64,000 nucleotides of DNA. It comes from Osmia lignaria lignaria (Eukaryota; Arthropoda; Insecta; Hymenoptera; Megachilidae). The position numbers were made by a program, and so were the translations under genes. This document shows, piece by piece, positions 22,772 through 34,172 of this stretch (position 1 is its first letter; every line of letters begins with the position of its first letter). The notes under the pieces are model-generated. The model saw only the letters and a program-made list of their open reading frames with translations, was not told where the DNA came from and made no database searches. The stretch is from positions 7,214,001 to 7,278,000 of the forward strand of contig NW_027478160.1 in assembly GCF_051020975.1 (NCBI RefSeq), in the 5' to 3' direction.

Positions 22772-24512
22772 GTATCTCGATACATCTCGAAAACTACGCT
22801 TCTGATCAAAAAATATCATAGAACATAAAATGTAGGAAACTTAATTCTCTACAAAAAAGGTCTCTTAACATTTTGCCATAGCTCGCTTCGTTTCCGAGAT
22901 ATTTGCAGATTTATCTCAAGGGAAGGGGCCTGACGGACATATTTCGAGATATTTCTTCTTCTCGTTGTTCTTCTTCTGCACAGCTAAGCTGTAAGTGGCA
23001 TTTGCGGCTCGCGCTAGTGCAGAGTTATCTCAAAGAAAGGGGCCACGGTGTTTCTGTATCTCTATTATGTTGGTGCGGCTTCGGAACTTTTAAGTATCTC
23101 GATATATCTCGAAAACTACGCTTCTGATCAAAAAATGTCATAGAACATAAATTGTAGGAAACATAATTCTCTACAAAAAACGTCTCTTAACATTTTGCCA
23201 TAGCTCGCTTCGTTTCCGAGATATTTGCAGATTCAGCTCAAAGGAACTGGCCTGACGGACATATTTCGAGATATTTCTTCTTCTTGTTGTTCTTCTTCTG
23301 CACAGCTAAACTGGAAGTGGCATTTCCAGCTCGCAATAGTGCAGAGTTATCTCAAAGAAAGGAGCCACGGTGTTTCTGTATCTCTATTATGTTGGTGCGG
23401 CTTCGGAACTTTTAAATATCTTGATATATCTCGAGAACTACGCATCTGATCAAAAAATATCATAGAACATAAAATGTAGGAAACTTAATTCTCTACAAAA
23501 AAGGTCTCTTAACATTTTGCCATAGCTCGCTTCGTTTCCGAGATATTTGCAGATTTATCTCAAGGGAAGGGGCCTGACGGACATATTTCGAGATATTTCT
23601 TCTTCTCGTTGTTCTTCTTCTGCACAGCTAAGCTGTAAGTGGCATTTGCGGCTCGCGCTAGTGCAGAGTTATCTCAAAGAAAGGGGCCACGGTGTTTCTG
23701 TATCTCTATTATGTTGGTGCGGCTTCGGAACTTTTAAATATCTTGATATATCTCGAGAACTACGCGTCTGATCAAAAAATATCATAGAACATAAAAAGTA
23801 GGAAACATAATTCTGTACAAAAAAGGTCTCTTAACATTTTGCCATAGCTCGCTTCGTTTCCGAGATATTTGCAGATTTATCTCAAGGGAAGGGGCCTGAC
23901 GGACATATTTCGAGATATTTCTTCTTCTTGTTGTTCTTCTTCTGCACAGCTAAGCTGGAAGTGGCATTTGCGGCTCGCACTAGTGCACAGTTATCTCAAA
24001 GAAAGGGGCCACGGTGTTTTTGTATCTCTATTATGTTGGTGCGGCTTCGGAACTTTTAAGTATCTCGATATATCTCGAAAACTACGCTTCTGATCAAAAA
24101 ATATCATAGAACATAAATTGTAGGAAACATAATTCTCTACAAAAAACGTCTCTTAACATTTTGCCATAGCTCGCTTCGTTTCCGAGATATTTGCAGATGC
24201 ACCTCAAAGGAACTGGCCTGACGGACATATTTCGAGATATTTCTTCTTCTTGTTGTTCTTCCTCTGCACAGCTAAGCTGGAAGTGGCATTTGCAGCTCGC
24301 AATAGTGCAGAGTTATCTCAAAGAAAGGGGCCACGGTGTTTCTGTATCTCTATTATGTTGGTGGGGCTTCGGAACTTTTAAATATCTTGATATATCTCGA
24401 GAACTACGCATCTGATCAAAAAATATCATAGAACATAAAAAGTAGGAAACTTAATTCTCTACAAAAAAGGTCTCTTAACATTTTGCCATAGCTCGCTTCG
24501 TTTCCGAGATAT
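22772..24512 (+). repeat. Satellite mosaic with first copy of an 8-unit-spaced block
   Basis: No gene. 23253-24494 matches 25829-27070 at 2576 bp (eight units) with few differences: ACATAAAAAG versus ACGTAAAAAG, AGCTGGAAG versus AGCAGGAAG, GATGCACCTC versus GATGCAGCTC, and GTTATCTC versus GTTGTCTC. Shared rare variants include AAAGGAGCCACGG, TTCTCGTTGTTC, GCTGTAAGTGG, GTGTTTTTGTATC and GGTGGGGCTTC. The unit at 22903 repeats the type at 15827. Confidence 0.85.
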
Positions 24513-25478
24513 TTGCAGATTTATCTCAAGGGAAGGGGCCTGACGGACATATTTCGAGATATTTCTTCTTCTTGTTGTTCTTCTTCTGCACAGCTAAGCT
24601 GGAAGTGGCATTTGCGGCTCGCACTAGTGCAGACTTATCTCAAAGAAAGGGGCCACGGTGTTTCTGTATCTCTATTATGTTGGTGCGGCTTCGGAACTTT
24701 TAAATATCTCGATATATCTCGAAAACTACGCTTCTGATCAAAAAATATCATAGAACATAAATTGTAGGAAACATAATTCTCTACAAAAAAGGTCTCTTAG
24801 CATTTTGTCATAGCTCGCTTCGTTTCCGAGATATTTGCAGATATATCTCAAGGGAAGGGGCCTGACGGACATATTTCGAGATATTTCTTCTTCTTGTTGT
24901 TCTTCTTCTGCACAGCTAAACTGGAAGTGGCATTTCCAGCTCGCAGTAGTGCAGAGTTATCTCAAAGAGAGGGGCCACGGTGTTTCTGTATCTCTATTAT
25001 GTTGGTGCGGCTTCGGAACTTTTAAATATCTCGATATATCTCGAAAACTACGCTTCTGATCAAAAAATATTATAGAACATAAATTGTAGGAAACATAATT
25101 CTCTACAAAAAAGGTCTCTTAACATTTTGTCATAGCTCCCTTCGTTTCCGAGATATTTGCAGATATATCTCACGGGAAGGGGCCTGACGGACATATTTCG
25201 AGATATTTCTCCTTCTTGTTGTTCTTCTTCTGCACAGCTAAGCTGGAAGTGGCATTTACAGCTCGCAATAGTGCAGAGTTATCTCAAAGAAAGGGGCCAC
25301 GGTGTTTCTGTATCTCTATTATGTTGGTGCGGCTTCGGAACTTTTAAATATCTTGATATATCTCGAGAACTACGCATCTGATCAAAAAATATCATAGAAC
25401 ATAAATTGTAGGAAACATAATTCTCTACAAAAAACGTCTCTTAACATTTTGCCATAGCTCGCTTCGTTTCCGAGATAT
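24513..25478 (+). repeat. Three-unit cassette, copy 1
   Basis: The order is: a unit with GCGGCTCGCACTAGTG and a B tail; a unit preceded by TTTTGTCATAGC with CCAGCTCGCAGTAGTG, GAGAGGGGCC and a B tail; then a unit with GATATATCTCACGGG and TTTCTCCTTC. The same order is found at 27411, 29665 and 32241, at steps of nine, seven and eight units. Confidence 0.85.
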
Positions 25479-27410
25479 TTGCAGATTCAGCTCAAAGGAA
25501 CTGGCCTGACGGACATATTTCGAGATATTTCTTCTTCTTGTTGTTCTTCCTCTGCACAGCTAAGCTGGAAGTGGCATTTGCAGCTCGCAATAGTGCAGAG
25601 TTATCTCAAAGAAAGGGGCCACGGTGTTTCTGTATCTCTATTATGTTGGTGGGGCTTCGGAACTTTTAAATATCTTGATATATCTCGAGAACTACGCATC
25701 TGATCAAAAAATACCATAGAACATAAAAAGTAGGAAACTTAATTCTCTACAAAAAAGGTCGCTTAACATTTTGCCATTGCTCGCTTCGTTTCCGAGATAT
25801 TTGCATATTTATCTCAAGGGAAGGGGCCTGACGGACATATTTCGAGATATTTCTTCTTCTTGTTGTTCTTCTTCTGCACAGCTAAACTGGAAGTGGCATT
25901 TCCAGCTCGCAATAGTGCAGAGTTATCTCAAAGAAAGGAGCCACGGTGTTTCTGTATCTCTATTATGTTGGTGCGGCTTCGGAACTTTTAAATATCTTGA
26001 TATATCTCGAGAACTACGCATCTGATCAAAAAATATCATAGAACATAAAATGTAGGAAACTTAATTCTCTACAAAAAAGGTCTCTTAACATTTTGCCATA
26101 GCTCGCTTCGTTTCCGAGATATTTGCAGATTTATCTCAAGGGAAGGGGCCTGACGGACATATTTCGAGATATTTCTTCTTCTCGTTGTTCTTCTTCTGCA
26201 CAGCTAAGCTGTAAGTGGCATTTGCGGCTCGCGCTAGTGCAGAGTTATCTCAAAGAAAGGGGCCACGGTGTTTCTGTATCTCTATTATGTTGGTGCGGCT
26301 TCGGAACTTTTAAATATCTTGATATATCTCGAGAACTACGCGTCTGATCAAAAAATATCATAGAACGTAAAAAGTAGGAAACATAATTCTGTACAAAAAA
26401 GGTCTCTTAACATTTTGCCATAGCTCGCTTCGTTTCCGAGATATTTGCAGATTTATCTCAAGGGAAGGGGCCTGACGGACATATTTCGAGATATTTCTTC
26501 TTCTTGTTGTTCTTCTTCTGCACAGCTAAGCAGGAAGTGGCATTTGCGGCTCGCACTAGTGCACAGTTATCTCAAAGAAAGGGGCCACGGTGTTTTTGTA
26601 TCTCTATTATGTTGGTGCGGCTTCGGAACTTTTAAGTATCTCGATATATCTCGAAAACTACGCTTCTGATCAAAAAATATCATAGAACATAAATTGTAGG
26701 AAACATAATTCTCTACAAAAAACGTCTCTTAACATTTTGCCATAGCTCGCTTCGTTTCCGAGATATTTGCAGATGCAGCTCAAAGGAACTGGCCTGACGG
26801 ACATATTTCGAGATATTTCTTCTTCTTGTTGTTCTTCCTCTGCACAGCTAAGCTGGAAGTGGCATTTGCAGCTCGCAATAGTGCAGAGTTGTCTCAAAGA
26901 AAGGGGCCACGGTGTTTCTGTATCTCTATTATGTTGGTGGGGCTTCGGAACTTTTAAATATCTTGATATATCTCGAGAACTACGCATCTGATCAAAAAAT
27001 ATCATAGAACATAAAAAGTAGGAAACTTAATTCTCTACAAAAAAGGTCTCTTAACATTTTGCCATAGCTCTCTTCGTTTCCGAGATATTTGCAGATATAT
27101 CTCAAGGGAAGGGGCCTGACGGACATATTTCGAGATATTTCTTCTTCTTGTTGTTCTTCTTCTGCACAGCGAAGCTGGAAGTGGCATTTGTAGCTCGCAA
27201 TAGTGCAGAGTTATCTCAAAGAAAGGGGCCACGGTGTTTCTGTATCTCTATTATGTTGGTGCGGCTTCGGAACTTTTAAATATCTTGATATATCTCGAGA
27301 ACTACGCATCTGATCAGAAAATATCATAGAACATAAAAAGTAGGAAACTTAATTCTCTACAAAAAAGGTCTCTTAACATTTTGCCATAGCTCGCTTCGTT
27401 TCCGAGATAT
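25479..27410 (+). repeat. Satellite units between cassettes, with second copy of 23253-24494
   Basis: No gene. Holds 25829-27070, the partner of 23253-24494. The unit at 25801, marked by GCCATTGCTCGC upstream and GCATATTTATC, recurs at 29021 (ten units on). The unit at 27089 has CACAGCGAAGCTGG and TTTGTAGCTCG, both unusual. Confidence 0.85.
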
Positions 27411-28376
27411 TTGCAGATTTATCTCAAGGGAAGGGGCCTGACGGACATATTTCGAGATATTTCTTCTTCTTGTTGTTCTTCTTCTGCACAGCTAAGCTGG
27501 AAGTGGCATTTGCGGCTCGCACTAGTGCAGAGTTATCTCAAAGAAAGGGGCCACGGTGTTTCTGTATCTCTATTATGTTGGTGCGGCTTCGGAACTTTTA
27601 AATATCTCGATATATCTCGAAAACTACGCTTCTGATCAAAAAATATCATAGAACATAAATTGTAGGAAACATAATTCTCTACAAAAAAGGTCTCTTAACA
27701 TTTTGTCATAGCTCGCTTCGTTTCCGAGATATTTGCAGATATATCTCAAGGGAAGGGGCCTGACGGACATATTTCGAGATATTTCTTCTTCTTGTTGTTC
27801 TTCTTCTGCACAGCTAAACTGGAAGTGGCATTTCCAGCTCGCAGTAGTGCAGAGTTATCTCAAAGAGAGGGGCCACGGTGTTTCTGTATCTCTATTATGT
27901 TGGTGCGGCTTCGGAACTTTTAAATATCTCGATATATCTCGAAAACTACGCTTCTGATCAAAAAATATCATAGAACATAAATTGTAGGAAACATAATTCT
28001 CTACAAAAAAGGTCTCTTAAGATTTTGTCATAGCTCGCTTCGTTTCCGAGATATTTGCAGATATATCTCACGGGAAGGGGCCTGACGGACATATTTCGAG
28101 ATATTTCTCCTTCTTGTTGTTCTTCTTCTGCACAGCTAAGCTGGAAGTGGCATTTACAGCTCGCAATAGTGCAGAGTTATCTCAAAGAAAGGGGCCACGG
28201 TGTTTCTGTATCTCTATTATGTTGGTGCGGCTTCGGAACTTTTAAATATCTTGATATATCTCGAGAACTACGCATCTGATCAAAAAATATCATAGAACAT
28301 AAAAAGTAGGAAACTTAATTCTCTACAAAAAAGGTCTCTTAACATTTTGCCATAGCTCGCTTGGTTTCCGAGATAT
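27411..28376 (+). repeat. Three-unit cassette, copy 2
   Basis: Matches 24513-25478 at 2898 bp (nine units), including TTTTGTCATAGC, CAGTAGTGC and CTCACGGG. A private change is CTTAAGATTTTG near 28017. Confidence 0.85.
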
Positions 28377-29664
28377 TTGCAGATATATCTCAAGGGAAGG
28401 GGCCTGACGGACATATTTCGAGATATTTCTTCTTCTTGTTGTTCTTCTTCTGCACAGCTAAGCTGGAAGTGGCATTTGCGGCTCGCACTAGTGCAGAGTT
28501 ATCTCAAAGAAAGGGGCCACGGTGTTTCTGTATCTCTATTATGTTGGTGCGGCTTCGGAACTTTTAAATATCTTGATATATCTCGAGAACTACGCATCTG
28601 ATCAAAAAATATCATAGAACATAAAAAGTAGGAAACTTAATTCTCTACAAAAAAGGTCTCTTAACATTTTGCCATAGCTCGCTTCGTTTCCGAGATATTT
28701 GCAGATTTATCTCAAGCGAAGGGGCCTAACGGACATATTTCGAGATATTTCTTCTTCTTGTTGTTCTTCTTCTGCACAGCTAAACTGGAAGTGGCATTTG
28801 CAGCTCGCAATAGTGCAGAGTTATCTCAAAGAAAGGGGCCACGGTGTTTCTGTATCTCTATTATGTTTGTGGGGCTTCGGAACTTTTAAATATCTTGATA
28901 TATCTCGAGAACTACGCATCTGATCAAAAAATACCATAGAACATAAAAAGTAGGAAACTTAATTCTCTACAAAAAAGGTCGCTTAACATTTTGCCATTGC
29001 TCGCTTCGTTTCCGAGATATTTGCATATTTATCTCAAGGGAAGGGGCCTGACGGACATATTTCGAGATATTTCTTCTTCTTGTTGTTCTTCTTCTGCACA
29101 GCTAAACTGGAAGTGGCATTTCCAGCTCGCAATAGTGCAGAGTTATCTCAAAGAAAGGAGCCACGGTGTTTCTGTATCTCTATTATGTTGGTGCGGCTTC
29201 GGAACTTTTAAATATCTTGATATATCTCGAGAACTACGCATCTGATCAAAAAATATCATAGAACATAAAATGTAGGAAACTTAATTCTCTACAAAAAAGG
29301 TCTCTTAACATTTTGCCATAGCTCTCTTCGTTTCCGAGATATTTGCAGATTTATCTCAAGGGAAGGGGCCTGACGGACATATTTCGAGATATTTCTTCTT
29401 CTTGTTGTTCTTCTTCTGCACAGCTAAGCTGGAAGTGGCATTTGCAGCTCGCAATAGTGCAGAGTTATCTCAAAGAAAGGGGCCACGGTGTTTCTGTATC
29501 TCTATTATGTTGGTGCGGCTTCGGAACTTTTAAATATCTTGATATATCTCGAGAACTACGCATCTGATCAGAAAATATCATAGAACATAAAAAGTAGGAA
29601 ACTTAATTCTCTACAAAAAAGGTCTCTTAACATTTTGCCATAGCTCGCTTCGTTTCCGAGATAT
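28377..29664 (+). repeat. Satellite units between cassettes
   Basis: Four units, no gene. The unit at 28699 has CAAGCGAAGG and TATGTTTGTGGGG. The tail of that unit and all of the next (AAATACCATAG, GCCATTGCTCG, GCATATTTATC, AAAGGAGCC) match 25690-26122 ten units upstream. Confidence 0.85.
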
Positions 29665-30630
29665 TTGCAGATTTATCTCAAGGGAAGGGGCCTGACGGAC
29701 ATATTTCGAGATATTTCTTCTTCTTGTTGTTCTTCTTCTGCACAGCTAAGCTGGAAGTGGCATTTGCGGCTCGCACTAGTGCAGAGTTATCTCAAAGAAA
29801 GGGGCCACGGTGTTTCTGTATCTCTATTATGTTGGTGCGGCTTCGGAACTTTTAAATATCTCGATATATCTCGAAAACTACGCTTCTGATCAAAAAATAT
29901 CATAGAACATAAATTGTAGGAAACATAATTCTCTACAAAAAAGGTCTCTTAACATTTTGTCATAGCTCGCTTCGTTTCCGAGATATTTGCAGATATATCT
30001 CAAGGGAAGGGGCCTGACGGACATATTTCGAGATATTTCTTCTTCTTGTTGTTCTTCTTCTGCACAGCTAAACTGGAAGTGGCATTTCCAGCTCGCAGTA
30101 GTGCAGAGTTATCTCAAAGAGAGGGGCCACGGTGTTTCTGTATCTCTATTATGTTGGTGCGGCTTCGGAACTTTTAAATATCTCGATATATCTCGAAAAC
30201 TACGCTTCTGATCAAAAAATATCATAGAACATAAATTGTAGGAAACATAATTCTCTACAAAAAAGGTCTCTTAACATTTTGTCATAGCTCGCTTCGTTTC
30301 CGAGATATTTGCAGATATATCTCACGGGAAGGGGCCTGACGGACATATTTCGAGATATTTCTCCTTCTTGTTGTTCTTCTTCTGCACAGCTAAGCTGGAA
30401 GTGGCATTTGCGGCTCGCACTAGTGCAGAGTGATCTCAAAGAAAGGGGCCACGGTGTTTCTGTATCTCTATTATGTTGGTGCGGCTTCGGAACTTTTAAA
30501 TATCTTGATATATCTCGAGAACTACGCATCTGATCAAAAAATATCATAGAACATAAAAAGTAGCAAACTTAATTCTCTACAAAAAAGGTCTCTTAACAAT
30601 TGGCCATAGCTCGCTTCGTTTCCGAGATAT
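29665..30630 (+). repeat. Three-unit cassette, copy 3, with hybrid third unit
   Basis: The first two units match 27411 and 27733 seven units upstream. The third starts with CTCACGGG and TTTCTCCTTC as usual, then switches to GCGGCTCGCACTAGTG and GAGTGATCTC, the type at 33207 and 38035. It is a visible recombinant, with the switch between about 30365 and 30410. Confidence 0.85.
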
Positions 30631-31274
30631 TTGCAGATTTATCTCAAGGGAAGGGGCCTGACGGACATATTTCGAGATATTTCTTCTTCTTGTTGTTCTT
30701 CTTCTGCACAGCTAAGCTGGAAGTGGCATTTGCGGCTCGCACTAGTGCAGAGTTATCTCAAAGAAAGGGGCCACGGTGTTTCTGTATCCCTATTATGTTG
30801 GTGCGGCTTCGGAACTTTTAAATATCTCGATATATCTCGAAAACTACGCTTCTGATCAAAAAATATCGTAGAACATAGATTGTAGGAAACATAATTCTCT
30901 ACAAAAAACGTCTCTTAACATTTTGCCATAGCTCGCTTCGTTTCCGAGATATTTGCAGATTTATCTCAAGGGAAGGGGCCTGACGGACATATTTCGAGAT
31001 ATTTCTTCTTCTTGTTGTTCTTCTTCTGCACAGCTAAGCTGGAAGTGGCATTTGCGGCTCGCACTAGTGCAGAGTTATCTCAACGAAAGGGGCCACGGTG
31101 TTTCTGTATCTCTATTATGTTGGTGCGGCTTCGGAACTTTTAAATATCTTGATATATCTCGAGAACTACGCATCTGATCAAAAAATATCATAGAACATAA
31201 AAAGTAGGAAACTTAATTCTCTACAAAAAAGGTCTCTTAACATTTTGCCATAGCTCGCTTCGTTTCCGAGATAT
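30631..31274 (+). repeat. CAATTGGCCA-marked two-unit cassette, copy 1
   Basis: Preceded by TTAACAATTGGCCATAGC near 30594, where other units have TTAACATTTTGCCATAGC. The first unit has TATCCCTATT and a B tail with ATCGTAGAACATAGATTG. Related cassettes are at 33529 and 38357, and a single marked unit is at 34173. Confidence 0.85.
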
Positions 31275-32240
31275 TTGCAGATTCAGCTCAAAGGAACTGG
31301 CCTGACGGACATATTTCGAGATATTTCTTCTTCTTGTTGTTCTTCCTCTGCACAGCTAAGCTGGAAGTGGCATTTGCAGCTCGCAATAGTGCAGAGTTAT
31401 CTCAAAGAGAGGGGCCACGGTGTTTCTGTATCTCTATTATGTTGGTGCGGCTTCGGAACTTTTAAATATCTTGATATATCTCGAGAACTACGCATCTGAT
31501 CAAAAAATATCATAGAACATAAAAAGTAGGAAACTTAATTCTCTACAAAAAAGGTCTCTTAACATTTTGCCATAGCTCGCTTCGTTTCCGAGATATTTGC
31601 AGATTTATCTCAAGGGAAGGGGCCTAACGGACATATTTCGAGATATTTCTTCTTCTTGTTGTTCTTCTTCTGCACAGCTAAACTGGAAGTGGCATTTCCA
31701 GCTCGCAATAGTGCAGAGTTATCTCAAAGAGAGGGGCCACGGTGTTTCTGTATCTCTATTATGTTGGTGCGGCTTCGGAACTTTTAAATATCTTGATATA
31801 TCTCGAGAACTACGCATCTGCTCAAAAAATATCATAGAACATAAAAAGTAGGAAACTTAATTCTCTACAAAAAAGGTCTCCTAACATTTTGCCATAGCTC
31901 GCTTCGTTTCCGAGATATTTGCAGATTTATCTCAAGGGAAGGGGCCTGACGGACATATTTCGAGGTATTTCTTCTTCTTGTTGTTCTTCCTCTGCACAGC
32001 TAAGCTGGAAGTGGCATTTGCAGCTCGCAATAGTGCAGAGTTATCTCAAAGAAAGGGGCCACGGTGTTTCTGTATCCCTATTATGTTGGTGCGGCTTCGG
32101 AACTTTTAAATATCTCGATATATCTCGAAAACTACGCTTCTGATCAGAAAATATCATAGAACATAAAAAGTAGGAAACTTAATTCTCTACAAAAAAGGTC
32201 TCTTAACATTTTGCCATAGCTCGCTTCGTTTCCGAGATAT
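31275..32240 (+). repeat. Satellite units with a distant partner at 39323
   Basis: No gene. 31597-32142 resembles 39323-39868, 7726 bp away (24 units minus two bases). Shared variants are CATCTGCTCAAAAAA, GGTCTCCTAAC, TTCTTCCTCTGC and TATCCCTATT. The unit at 31275 has the GATTCAGCTC head but follows an A-type tail, an exception to the usual linkage. Confidence 0.8.
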
Positions 32241-33206
32241 TTGCAGATTTATCTCAAGGGAAGGGGCCTGACGGACATATTTCGAGATATTTCTTCTTCT
32301 TGTTGTTCTTCTTCTGCACAGCTAAGCTGGAAGTGGCATTTGCGGCTCGCACTAGTGCAGAGTTATCTCAAAGAAAGGGGCCACGGTGTTTCTGTATCTC
32401 TATTATGTTGGTGCGGCTTCGGAACTTTTAAATATCTCGATATATCTCGAAAACTACGCTTCTGATCAAAAAATATCATAGAACATAAATTGTAGGAAAC
32501 ACAATTCTCTACAAAAAAGGTCTCTTAACATTTTGTCATAGCTCGCTTCGTTTCCGAGATATTTGCAGATATATCTCAAGGGAAGGGGCCTGACGGACAT
32601 ATTTCGAGATATTCCTTCTTCTTGTTGTTCTTCTTCTGCACAGCTAAACTGGAAGTGGCATTTCCAGCTCGCAGTAGTGCAGAGTTATCTCAAAGAGAGG
32701 GGCCACGGTGTTTCTGTATCTCTATTATGTTGGTGCGGCTTCGGAACTTTTAAATATCTCGATATATCTCGAAAACTACGCTTCTGATCAAAAAATATCA
32801 TGGAACATAAATTGTAGGAAACATAATTCTCTACAAAAAAGGTCTCTTAACATTTTGTCATAGCTCGCTTCGTTTCCGAGATATTTGCAGATATATCTCA
32901 CGGGAAGGGGCCTGACGGACATATTTCGAGATATTTCTCCTTCTTGTTGTTCTTCTTCTGCACAGCTAAGCTGGAAGTGGCATTTACAGCTCGCAATAGT
33001 GCAGAGTTATCTCAAAGAAAGGGGCCACGGTGTTTCTGTATCTCTATTATGTTGGTGCGGCTTCGAAACTTTTAAATATCTTGATATATCTCGAGAACTA
33101 CGCATCTGATCAAAAAATATCATAGAACATAAAAAGTAGGAAACTTAATTCTCTACAAAAAAGGTCTCTTAACATTTTGCCATAGCTCGCTTGGTTTCCG
33201 AGATAT
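32241..33206 (+). repeat. Three-unit cassette, copy 4
   Basis: Matches the order at 24513, 27411 and 29665. Private changes are GATATTCCTTC near 32610, CATGGAACAT near 32800 and CTTCGAAACTT near 33061. Confidence 0.85.
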
Positions 33207-34172
33207 TTGCAGATATATCTCGAGGGAAGGGGCCTGACGGACATATTTCGAGATATTTCTTCTTCTTGTTGTTCTTCTTCTGCACAGCTAAGCTGGAAGT
33301 GGCATTTGCGGCTCGCACTAGTGCAGAGTGATCTCAAAGAAAGGGGCCACGGTGTTTCTGTATCTCTATTATGTTGGTGCGGCTTCGGAACTTTTAAATA
33401 TCTTGATATATCTCGAGAACTACGCATCTGATCAAAAAATATCATAGAACATAAAAAGTAGGAAACTTAATTCTCTACAAAAAAGGTCTCTTAACAATTG
33501 GCCATAGCTCGCTTCGTTTCCGAGATATTTGCAGATTTATCTCAAGGGAAGGGGCCTGACGGACATATTTCGAGATATTTCTTCTTCTTGTTGTTCTTCT
33601 TCTGCACAGCTAAGCTGGAAGTGGCATTTGCGGCTCGCACTAGTGCAGAGTTATCTCAAAGAAAGGGGCCACGGTGTTTCTGTATCCCTATTATGTTGGT
33701 GCGGCTTCGGAACTTTTAAATATCTCGATATATCTCGAAAACTACGCTTCTGATCAAAAAATATCGTAGAACATAGATTGTAGGAAACATAATTCTCTAC
33801 AAAAAACGTCTCTTAACATTTTGCCATAGCTCGCTTCGTTTCCGAGATATTTGCAGATTTATCTCAAGGGAAGGGGCCTGACGGACATATTTCGAGATAT
33901 TTCTTCTTCTTGTTGTTCTTCTTCTGCACAGCTAAGCTGGAAGTGGCATTTGCGGCTCGCACTAGTGCAGAGTTGTCTCAGAGAAAGGGGCCACGGTGTT
34001 TCTGTATCTCTATTATGTTGGTGCGGCTTCGGAACTTTTAAATATCTTGATATATCTCGAGAACTACGCATCTGATCAAAAAATATCATAGAACATAAAA
34101 AGTAGGAAACTTAATTCTCTACAAAAAAGGTCTCTTAACAATTGGCCATAGCTCGCTTCGTTTCCGAGATAT
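33207..34172 (+). repeat. Three-unit block repeated at 38035 (copy 1)
   Basis: Units at 33207 (GAGTGATCTC), 33529 (CAATTGGCCA upstream, CGTAGAACATAGATTG) and 33851 (GTTGTCTCAGAG) return in order at 38035, 38357 and 38679, at an offset of 4828 bp. That equals 15 units, minus the triplet lost at 35139, plus the base gained at 37712. The indel bookkeeping confirms the alignment. Confidence 0.9.
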
